A stretch of DNA of 7,112 nt from 1-14-2-50-31-20 sp964617555 (lineage in GTDB: Bacteria > Bacteroidota > Ignavibacteria > Ignavibacteriales > Melioribacteraceae): contig CAZTYP010000068.1 in assembly GCA_964617555.1 (NCBI GenBank), positions 1-7,112 on the forward strand, written 5' to 3'. The notes beneath the pieces were generated by a model. It was not told where the DNA came from and made no database searches. It was given only the letters and a program-made list of their open reading frames with translations. Every line of letters starts with the position of its first letter. Within the stretch, counting starts at the first letter, position 1. Shown here piece after piece: positions 1 to 5,928 of this stretch. Both the position numbers and the translations under genes were made by a program.

Positions 1-75
1 GAAGCAGGCTTTACAAAAGTAACCGTAAAAGCAATTACTTTCGGTATTGTCCAAATTGCAATTGCCGAAAAATAA
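1..75 (+). CDS. ubiE: C-terminal fragment of a probable MenG/UbiE-type menaquinone methyltransferase
   Basis: Only the last 24 codons and the TAA stop lie in the window, and the reading frame is open from base 1. The tail reads EAGFTKVTVKAITFGIVQIA followed by four more residues. It resembles the end of demethylmenaquinone/ubiquinone C-methyltransferases of the Bacteroidota-Chlorobi group, where an 'AGF..V..K.(L/I)TFGI' segment forms the last strands of the SAM-dependent Rossmann methyltransferase fold. Such enzymes methylate demethylmenaquinone to menaquinone in the cytoplasm. The catalytic and SAM-binding parts lie outside the window, so the call rests on this short tail. Another class I methyltransferase with a similar ending is possible. 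The stop is followed after 14 bp by the lipoprotein gene, so the two may share a transcript. Confidence 0.6.
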   Translation, partial: EAGFTKVTVKAITFGIVQIAIAEK

Positions 76-89
76 AAGAATAAGCCGTA

Positions 90-662
90 ATGATGACAAA
101 ATATTTCATCATATTATTATTTCTTGTCTCCTGCTCGGAAATAAAACAACCGGCCGGAATTCTAGCACGCCGTTTTCCACAACAAACCCGAATAACAGAA
201 TTAAAAGTTTGGCGAATTAATGATTTTATTATTAAAGCCCTGGCAAAATACGAGCTTAAAGCCAAAGTACTAAGCAAAAAACGTTACCGTTTTGATGAGG
301 GGGCTTTAATTGCCCCGTATGATTTGGTGTTGGGCTGGGGACGAATGTCTGATCAAGCGGTTATTGACAGAATTGATATTTCACAACGTTCCCGCTGGTA
401 TTTTTGGAAAGCAAAGCATCCACCCATCCCAAAAGCAGAAATTGCAATGTGTTCTGCAAACATGCATATAATTCCGGCTAATAAAATCGTAAAAAGCGAA
501 TTGGAAGATGTTTTGGTTGGAGAAATAATTTATCTAAAAGGATTTCTTATTGAAGTAACAGGTAAAAACGGTTGGCATTGGAAAAGTTCCTTATCTCGTA
601 CCGATACGGGAAACGGTGCTTGCGAACTTGTTTACGTGGAAAAATTATTGCGAATTAAATAA
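90..662 (+). CDS. Small lipoprotein of a conserved, uncharacterised family
   Basis: This 190-residue protein starts with a short lipoprotein signal: MMTKY, then the hydrophobic run FIILLFLVSC. Cys15 is the likely lipidated residue (lipobox LVSC). The +2 residue is Ser rather than Asp, which by the enterobacterial rule suggests the outer membrane. The mature part carries blocks that I recall from a family of uncharacterised proteins common in Proteobacteria: LGWGRMSD (81-88), DRIDISQ (93-99), SANMHIIPAN (122-131) and a Trp/Ser/Gly-rich end around 161-179 (GWHWKSSLSR, then DTGNGACE). No catalytic function is known to me, and I assign none. ATG codons at 90 and 93 are both possible starts, with no clear Shine-Dalgarno sequence before either. 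It lies 14 bp after the methyltransferase gene. The complete reading frame and conserved blocks make it a real gene, but its role is unknown. Confidence 0.85.
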   Translation: MMTKYFIILLFLVSCSEIKQPAGILARRFPQQTRITELKVWRINDFIIKALAKYELKAKVLSKKRYRFDEGALIAPYDLVLGWGRMSDQAVIDRIDISQRSRWYFWKAKHPPIPKAEIAMCSANMHIIPANKIVKSELEDVLVGEIIYLKGFLIEVTGKNGWHWKSSLSRTDTGNGACELVYVEKLLRIK

Positions 663-731
663 ACTCCCACTCACGGTAAATTCTCAAATATCGCAAGCAT
701 CAATAAAAAAACTCTTTCCTGTAATATTTTT

Positions 732-1889
732 TCACTCATATTTTATTTTAATTACAGTTGATATCCCTTCAATATTATTCCGATTCACTGCTGTAACTTT
801 AATTACGTTTATCCCCTCTTTCAGATTTACGTAATATTTCCCGTCTTTTTTATTTATTAAAACATCATTGAGTTTTACTAAATAATTTTTAAACCAGGGC
901 ATATTATTATCAAGGGATAAAATCAAATCCGGTTTTGCACAAAACAACGACATATTTTTATTAAAATCGTCAACACTTTTTATATTTAATTTTGAATATT
1001 CATTCTTTGTTCTTACAATTTCTTCAGGGGTATAATCAATAACCACCATGGTTCGATTAAGTTCGTAATAGAGGTCGTTAACATTTTTAGTAAATACCGT
1101 TTTGCACAACGGGAAAGCTTGAAAAGTAAGGAAATCCCTCTCCCCTTCCATTTTAAGAACCAAAGAGTATCTCAAATTATTCTGTTTCTGAGCAATATCA
1201 ATGTAACCCAAATAATTGGATAAAAATTTAGTTCCGTATTTTTTATTCGGTTTATTCTCTTTAACCTCAATAAATTCTATTTCATCAAATTTATTTCCGG
1301 ATTTCAGTTTATATATATCTAATATGTTTAATAAAACATCTCCTTTTTTTGCATAAATCCCAAATTGAGGATCCAAAAAAATCCATTTTTGCAAATTGTT
1401 TGACCACACTTCCGTGGCAACGTGTCCCATTCCCGCGCCACCGTAATCGGCATTAATGTTCTTCAATCCTACGATTCTTGCCGGATATCCGAATGAGATA
1501 AGAATGTCATTCAACACAATGCCATACTCCACACATCTATATTCTTCGCCCTCATCACGAGCACTTTTTAATATTCCCAATGAACTTAAGGAATCCGGAG
1601 CGGCATGCCACCCATTATGATTCCATTGCTCGCTAACCCATTCCATTAATTCAAAAAACAGTTCCGGTTCTTTTTCTGATTCCAAATGTATTTCGGAAAG
1701 AACATAATTTTTTAATTCCGAAAATTCCGTAGCGTTAATAGAATCGGGCAATCCGAGTTTTTGATAATTAAAATTTAAAACGGGATTATTACTTTTTATA
1801 ATTGTAATTTTTTTTAATTCCTTTTTCTGCCCTAACGAAAAAGAGACAACTAAAAATAGTGTAATAATTATTCTGTGCATTAAATTCAT
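732..1889 (-). CDS. Exported transglutaminase-like domain protein
   Basis: This 385-residue protein begins with a Sec-type signal peptide (residues 1-20, with a predicted cut after SLG before Gln21). Residues 75-180 look like a transglutaminase-like papain-fold domain. The probable nucleophile is Cys119 in EYRCVEYGIVLNDIL, the His is His156 in GMGHVATEVW, and the Asp is Asp173 in WIFLDPQFG. The spacing and the hydrophobic helix after Cys119 match the family, which includes peptidases, transglutaminases and amidases; the substrate cannot be read from sequence. The last 60 or so residues (about 325-385, with LKEGINVIKVTAVN near the end) look like an Ig-like beta sandwich. The lack of a lipobox suggests a soluble periplasmic or surface protein. 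ATG at 1887-1889 is used as start; Met4 (ATG at 1878-1880) is also possible. Only a weak GAG precedes the start. The gene converges on the lipoprotein gene with 69 bp between them. Confidence 0.8.
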   Translation of the reverse strand: MNLMHRIIITLFLVVSFSLGQKKELKKITIIKSNNPVLNFNYQKLGLPDSINATEFSELKNYVLSEIHLESEKEPELFFELMEWVSEQWNHNGWHAAPDSLSSLGILKSARDEGEEYRCVEYGIVLNDILISFGYPARIVGLKNINADYGGAGMGHVATEVWSNNLQKWIFLDPQFGIYAKKGDVLLNILDIYKLKSGNKFDEIEFIEVKENKPNKKYGTKFLSNYLGYIDIAQKQNNLRYSLVLKMEGERDFLTFQAFPLCKTVFTKNVNDLYYELNRTMVVIDYTPEEIVRTKNEYSKLNIKSVDDFNKNMSLFCAKPDLILSLDNNMPWFKNYLVKLNDVLINKKDGKYYVNLKEGINVIKVTAVNRNNIEGISTVIKIKYE

Positions 1890-1955
1890 TTTTTACTCAT
1901 TTATTATTTTTCTACAATACGCAATTTATTCCTTTTTCAATCCGATTTTTTAATT

Positions 1956-1983
1956 ATTTTATAATACTCGGTAAAAAATTCAA
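1956..1983 (-). promoter_or_regulatory. Weak sigma70-like promoter candidate for the transglutaminase-like gene
   Basis: On the minus strand TTGAAT (1978-1983) is followed after 16 bp by TAAAAT (1956-1961), which would give a leader of roughly 60 nt before the ATG at 1889. In DNA this AT-rich such matches occur by chance, and Bacteroidota-group promoters often differ from the E. coli consensus. Treat it as a candidate only. Confidence 0.2.
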
Positions 1984-2138
1984 CATTATTCGAAACAACA
2001 GTTAGGATAATAAAATCATCGGAATGAATATGAAAATTAGTTGACTAATGTTATTCAACCGGAAACATTTCTGTAATAAAAAAGGAAATTACATTCGTAG
2101 ATTTTCTCCGTTTTGAAAAGGAAGTTCGAAAAATTATT

Positions 2139-2164
2139 GAACCCTGCCATTTACAGCAGGGTTT
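2139..2164 (-). terminator. Hairpin terminator after the propeller gene
   Basis: AACCCTGC (2140-2147) and GCAGGGTT (2156-2163) form a perfect 8-bp stem around an 8-nt loop, extendable by a G-T pair (2139/2164). It lies about 50 nt after the stop of the minus-strand propeller gene. On the minus strand it is preceded by AAAA and followed by CAATAATTTTT, which fits an intrinsic terminator with a slightly displaced T tract. On the plus strand the stem is followed by a run of four T, so it could also stop transcription coming the other way. It is the only strong GC hairpin I noticed between genes in the window. Confidence 0.65.
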
Positions 2165-2212
2165 TCTCAATACTACAAAATCTCAACAAATATAAGCTAA
2201 ATAGGAGACACT

Positions 2213-3571
2213 TTACTTAAGCAACATCATCTTTTTGGTGGCAACAAAATTACCGGCTTGCAACTTATAAAAATATAATCCGGAAGAAAGATTTTGTGCA
2301 TTGAATTTAACGGAATAATTTCCCTGAGTTTGTGTCTCATTTACAAGTGTTGCCACCTCTTTTCCCAAAACATCATATACAACTAGTTTTACATTAACAG
2401 CTCCTTTTTTAGTTGCGGGAACAGAGTAATTAATTGTTGTACTCGGATTAAAAGGGTTTGGATAATTCTGTGATAGCCGGAATGAATAATTTAATTTTTT
2501 ATTCGAGGTTTCAACTCCGGTTATTTTTTCTACTCTCATAAGTGTTAAACCGGTATAATTATGTTCCGTATTATCAAAACATGACATGAATAGTTCAGTA
2601 GAATCTCCCTGTTCTCGTACAGCCACTGAAATAACTTGATTACCTGCAATACCGGAATTTTCTTTATAATAAAGCAACAATTGCTTTCCGTCATACATTC
2701 CTAATCCCTCATCGCTGGTTGCAATCCATTTTCTTTTGGAAGCATCAATAACAATCGCATTTACAGAATTATTAGGATTATATGCATCGGCAAGATTAAA
2801 AATTTCCCATTGGTTTCCGTCGTAAATGCAAAACTGCCCGTATTCGGTACCCACATACATTTTACCTCCGTTAAACGTTGGTCCGCCGTCTTCCAAAGCA
2901 ATCGCATTAACCCACGCTGTAGAATCCCCCGCAATTTTAACCAAAGACCAATTTGTACCGTCATATTTGATTAATCCGTTGCTTGTACCAATCCAAATAA
3001 CATAGTTTGTATCCGTTTGTGATTCTTCTACAGCAATGGAATAGACACTATGAACGGAAACAACGTTTGTATAGCCGTAATGTTTCCAAGTGTGTCCGTC
3101 AAATTTAATTAGCCCGTTATTATATGCACCAATCCACAAAGCACCTCCGGACTGAGAGAAAGGTCCGCCATTTTGTACCGCTAAGGTTCGCAAAATCAAA
3201 CTTTCGTACGGACCCAAATCAAAGCCCATATCTTTTGGAGCAAAGTGATGCCATTGGCCGTTATGCAAATAATAAATTCCGCCGTACTCACTTGTAAACC
3301 AATAGTACGAATTTTCATCTTCCAATACGGAACTGAAATGTTGATCCTTAATTACATCAATATCGGAAGCATTATAGCAATAAAAGTTAGTACCGGAATA
3401 TTTGACAATACCGGTATCACCGGTAGCTGTCCAAACATCTCCGGCATTGTCAACATAAACATTAAGAAGATAATCCGAAGGAATATTTGAATTTGCCGTT
3501 GTAAAATAATGCCAACTTTGTGCATAAAAAGAATTGATAAAAACGAACAAGAAAAAAAGTATCTTTTTCAT
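2213..3571 (-). CDS. Secreted beta-propeller protein with T9SS C-terminal sorting domain
   Basis: This 452-residue exported protein has three parts. Residues 1-18 are a signal peptide ending FYAQ. Residues 19-350 contain blades of the two-component-regulator propeller type, recognisable by 'W(I/T)(G/A)T..GL.KYDG..W'. They appear at about 47-60, 91-110, 146-165, 193-211, 239-258 and 282-302. A degenerate copy near 327-349 and the N-terminal SWHYFTT strand could close a seven-bladed ring. Residues 366-452 are a type A T9SS sorting domain: LSQNYPNPFNPSTTI, VYDVLGKEVATLVNE and SSGLYFYKL, ending KKMMLLK. T9SS cargo crosses the outer membrane and is released or anchored at the surface. In Bacteroidota such blades usually form the sensor half of hybrid two-component systems, but there is no membrane helix, kinase or DNA-binding part here, so it is a stand-alone propeller. 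Its ligand is unknown. The start is fixed by a perfect AGGAGG just upstream. Confidence 0.9.
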   Translation of the reverse strand: MKKILFFLFVFINSFYAQSWHYFTTANSNIPSDYLLNVYVDNAGDVWTATGDTGIVKYSGTNFYCYNASDIDVIKDQHFSSVLEDENSYYWFTSEYGGIYYLHNGQWHHFAPKDMGFDLGPYESLILRTLAVQNGGPFSQSGGALWIGAYNNGLIKFDGHTWKHYGYTNVVSVHSVYSIAVEESQTDTNYVIWIGTSNGLIKYDGTNWSLVKIAGDSTAWVNAIALEDGGPTFNGGKMYVGTEYGQFCIYDGNQWEIFNLADAYNPNNSVNAIVIDASKRKWIATSDEGLGMYDGKQLLLYYKENSGIAGNQVISVAVREQGDSTELFMSCFDNTEHNYTGLTLMRVEKITGVETSNKKLNYSFRLSQNYPNPFNPSTTINYSVPATKKGAVNVKLVVYDVLGKEVATLVNETQTQGNYSVKFNAQNLSSGLYFYKLQAGNFVATKKMMLLK

Positions 3572-3574
3572 AAA

Positions 3575-3581
3575 ACCTCCT
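3575..3581 (-). promoter_or_regulatory. Strong Shine-Dalgarno site for the propeller gene
   Basis: The minus strand reads AGGAGGT here, with the GGAGG core separated from the ATG (3569-3571) by four T. This is the only full consensus ribosome binding site in the window. It fixes the start and suggests that this downstream gene is translated more strongly than the ROK and MscS genes before it, which lack such a site. Confidence 0.85.
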
Positions 3582-3636
3582 ATTTTTATTCATTAATCTC
3601 TAGAATTCAAGATTCAGTTTTCCGGAGTTATTATAA

Positions 3637-4587
3637 TTATCTATTTTTCTCCGAATTTTCGGGTTTTACGTTATTTTGTTTACCTTCCGTTTTGTTATCA
3701 TAAAAACGTGTTGTCGGATATGCAAAATCGATATCATCATACTTGGCAAACTCTTCCAAAATTGCTTCCCATATTGTACCTTCCGTACCTCTTCTTTGTT
3801 TCACATTACATATGTAGCGAACAGTAAGCATTACACCGCTGTCTTTTACGGAAGTATAAACGATAGGGGTTAATGTTCTGTAAAAAATCATAAAATCTTT
3901 GGAAGCATCTTTAATTTGTTTTTGTGCTTCTGCTGTCAGGTCAAGTGTTTTTTCCGTGATAATCTTGGTTAAAATATCTTTAGCTTTTTTCCAATTGCTC
4001 TCAAAAGTAACAAGCACGGGTATCTCGTCCCAAATATATTCAAAACCTTCGGTGTAATTTGCTTGCCATTTGGTAAAAATATATCCGTTGGGAATATGAA
4101 TAATCCTCCCTGTACTCTGTTCGGCATCCACCCAATTTCCTATCTCAATTACGGAAAATTGGAAAAGACGAATGTCTATAACATCGCCGGTAACTTCTCC
4201 TATTTGTACTCTGTCTCCAATTTTAAATGGTTTTCTGATTGTAATAAAAAACCAACCGCCGATATTAACAAGCAAATCTTTAAATGCAATTGCAAGACCT
4301 GCTGAAAGCAAACCGATAAAAGTTCCGATAGATTCAAAAATACCAAACCAAATTCTGGAAAGGAGTAATAAAGCAATAACCAAAGTTGTTGTTTTTAAGG
4401 TTTTACTCCAAAAGTAACGCTCCTTATAATCCTCCAATTTATCCAGAACAAATTTATAGATAAGCTTACGAATTGCCCATGTAAAAAATATAACAAGGAT
4501 GGATAAAAGTACTTTTTCCTGAAGAGCAATGGAAACGCCGAGGAATTCTTCAATAATGGAATGAAGATTTGCTTTAAAAGCTCCCAT
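3637..4587 (-). CDS. MscS-family mechanosensitive ion channel
   Basis: This 316-residue protein is an inner-membrane small-conductance mechanosensitive channel homologue, close in length to E. coli MscS (286 residues). Predicted membrane segments are at about 25-46, 65-84 and the pore-lining TM3 at about 86-106, rich in Gly and Ala (FIGLLSAGLAIAFKDLLVN). TM3 is followed by the amphipathic stretch and beta domain typical of the family: GGWFFITIRKPFKIGDRVQI (111-130), then GDVIDIRLF (134-142) and the conserved IPNGYIF (165-171). Residues 190-295 form the alpha/beta C-terminal domain, and the last 20 or so residues are a hydrophilic tail rich in Asn, Lys and Glu. Such channels open under membrane tension to release solutes during osmotic downshock. 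The start codon follows the ROK stop by 12 bp and has no Shine-Dalgarno sequence, which suggests translational coupling. The exact subfamily and ion preference cannot be read from the sequence. Confidence 0.93.
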   Translation of the reverse strand: MGAFKANLHSIIEEFLGVSIALQEKVLLSILVIFFTWAIRKLIYKFVLDKLEDYKERYFWSKTLKTTTLVIALLLLSRIWFGIFESIGTFIGLLSAGLAIAFKDLLVNIGGWFFITIRKPFKIGDRVQIGEVTGDVIDIRLFQFSVIEIGNWVDAEQSTGRIIHIPNGYIFTKWQANYTEGFEYIWDEIPVLVTFESNWKKAKDILTKIITEKTLDLTAEAQKQIKDASKDFMIFYRTLTPIVYTSVKDSGVMLTVRYICNVKQRRGTEGTIWEAILEEFAKYDDIDFAYPTTRFYDNKTEGKQNNVKPENSEKNR

Positions 4588-4599
4588 AATAATCAGCTA

Positions 4600-5760
4600 T
4601 TATCTAATAAAAAACTTTTGAAAAATAAGTGAAGCTCCACCGATAGCTCCGCTAAACGATTTAAATTGTGAAAATTTAAGCCGTGTATTTTGAGCAAATT
4701 CCGAAATTACATCATTTAAAATTGCTTTGCGAATTATTGGTTCAATAAATTCTTCCGCTTCACAAATATCTCCGCCTATTACAATCAATTCGGGGTTAAG
4801 CAAATCCACGAACTGTACTATTTTTTTACCAAACTCTTTGGCAATCTCTTTTAGAATAAAGATTGCACCGGAATCACCGTTTTTGGCAGATTTAATAATA
4901 TCGGATATGGTAATACTTCCATTAATTTTATGACGTTCACAAATATGACATTCGTTACCAAAAATTTTTGCAGCTTCCTTTATTGTACTGTCAATAAACC
5001 CCTCGGGTAAAAATGTTCTAACCTCACCGGCAGCACTGTTTGCACCTCTGTACAATTCATGGTTAATAATAAACCCCGCTCCCATTCCGGTAAAACTTTG
5101 ATGGATTACAAGATATAATAAATCCTTAACCATATTTTCACTTTTTGAAAGCCATTTTGTTCCTAAAGCACCGGCATTTGCATCGTTTTCAATTTCGATA
5201 TCAAAATCAAATCGAGCTTCCAGAATTTCCTTAAAATTTACCGAATGCAGATTAAATCCCATCGAATAGAGAATACGTCCCTTTTTGTTATCTATAGTGC
5301 CGGGCATGGCCAAGCCGAGTCCGAGAATTTTTTTTCTGGGGACTTTTAAATCTTTAATTACATCTTCAACAATAATTTTAATTTGATCGGCCAGTTCTTC
5401 GGGGTTTGTTGTATAGTTAATTTCGTAAGTATGTTTAAAAATCACTTCTCCTTTAAAATCAACTAAAATAAGATTGAGTTCTTTGGAAAGCAATTCTATT
5501 CCGAAAGTAAATCCGTAATCGGAAGCTATATCCCATAATACCGGGGGTTTACCTCCTTGTATTGTTGTTCCGCCCATTCCTATTCTGCGTATAAATCCCT
5601 TACTCTCAAATTTTTTAAGGGTATAAAGAACCGTGGAAATTTGCAATTCGGTTATGATGCTTATCTCACGTGCGGAGATAGAAGAATTCATTCTAACAAG
5701 ATTGATAATGTGTTGCCTATTTAATCGTTTTACTAACTTTGATGAGCCACTCTTAAACAT
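4600..5760 (-). CDS. ROK-family transcriptional regulator
   Basis: This 386-residue protein has the NagC/Mlc/XylR layout. An N-terminal winged helix-turn-helix spans about 14-60 (RQHIINLVR, then ISAREISIITELQISTVLYT) and is followed by a ROK sugar-kinase-like fold. Visible ROK blocks are GLGLAMPG (147-154), IENDANAGALG (190-200, with Asp193 at the catalytic-base position), GMGAGFIIN (225-233), YRGANSAAGE (237-246) and IVIGGDI (326-332). The canonical 'GE.GH' continues here as GEVRTF, so the sugar-contacting His is missing. The usual CxCGxxGC zinc motif is reduced to CHIC (271-274), with a His at 277. The nucleotide-binding N-terminal motif also departs from DxGGT (FGIELLSKELNLILVD). These changes argue for a regulator without kinase activity and with an altered ligand site. 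ATG at 5758-5760 has an A-rich leader and no Shine-Dalgarno sequence. It is the first gene of a probable operon with the MscS channel. Confidence 0.92.
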   Translation of the reverse strand: MFKSGSSKLVKRLNRQHIINLVRMNSSISAREISIITELQISTVLYTLKKFESKGFIRRIGMGGTTIQGGKPPVLWDIASDYGFTFGIELLSKELNLILVDFKGEVIFKHTYEINYTTNPEELADQIKIIVEDVIKDLKVPRKKILGLGLAMPGTIDNKKGRILYSMGFNLHSVNFKEILEARFDFDIEIENDANAGALGTKWLSKSENMVKDLLYLVIHQSFTGMGAGFIINHELYRGANSAAGEVRTFLPEGFIDSTIKEAAKIFGNECHICERHKINGSITISDIIKSAKNGDSGAIFILKEIAKEFGKKIVQFVDLLNPELIVIGGDICEAEEFIEPIIRKAILNDVISEFAQNTRLKFSQFKSFSGAIGGASLIFQKFFIR

Positions 5761-5788
5761 AAGTTTTTTGTTTTGTTAAAAAAAATTG

Positions 5789-5825
5789 CCATCTCAAATA
5801 TTTGCATAAATAGATGGAAATGCAA
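5789..5825. promoter_or_regulatory. Nested inverted repeats, candidate operator of the ROK gene
   Basis: About 30-65 bp before the ROK start, three perfect inverted repeats overlap: CCATCT (5789-5794) with AGATGG (5812-5817), the palindrome CAAATATTTG (5795-5804), and TTGCAT (5802-5807) with ATGCAA (5820-5825). ROK repressors are dimers that bind AT-rich inverted repeats and often control their own genes, so an autoregulatory operator is a reasonable inference. A homopolymer-rich stretch (5764-5786, T and A runs) lies between the repeats and the ATG. No consensus promoter stands out. Some palindromy is expected by chance at this base composition. Confidence 0.4.
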
Positions 5826-5928
5826 GATTTTTTTTATAATAACATTGTATTATTTATTGGTTAGCCCCTTATAACTCATTATTTTTCAGATAGTTAGGTT
5901 TTTATAACTAAAAATATAACCCGCATTT

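Larger units (their letters stand above)
1890..2212. other. 323-bp intergenic region
   Basis: No gene is supported here. The stretch separates two minus-strand genes and is strongly AT-rich. It contains one good hairpin near the end of the propeller gene (2139-2164) and a weak promoter candidate for the transglutaminase-like gene (1956-1983). The longest ATG-started frame I noticed begins at 2048 on the plus strand and is only about 22 codons long with no ribosome binding site, so I do not call it. The remaining sequence shows no tRNA-like fold, tandem repeat or recognisable riboswitch. Confidence 0.7.

Noticed and set aside
616..834. 72-codon plus-strand frame overlapping the end of the lipoprotein gene
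   Set aside because: It overlaps the real gene in another frame and runs antisense into the transglutaminase-like gene. It has no ribosome binding site and is low-complexity hydrophobic sequence.
2048..2116. Short plus-strand ATG frame of about 22 codons in the intergenic region
   Set aside because: Very short, no Shine-Dalgarno sequence and no recognisable peptide features; expected by chance.
2213..3571. Hybrid two-component sensor reading of the propeller protein
   Set aside because: There is no transmembrane helix, histidine kinase, receiver or DNA-binding domain, and the C-terminus is a clear T9SS sorting domain.
5869..5909. Direct repeat TTATAACT (5869-5876 and 5902-5909), 33 bp apart
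   Set aside because: Eight-base repeats of A and T are frequent at this composition. The spacing of about three helical turns is suggestive but not sufficient evidence.
5899..5914. TTTTTA-TAAC-TAAAAA hairpin after the glycosidase-like gene
   Set aside because: The stem is made of A-T pairs only with a 4-nt loop, too weak to call a terminator in AT-rich DNA.
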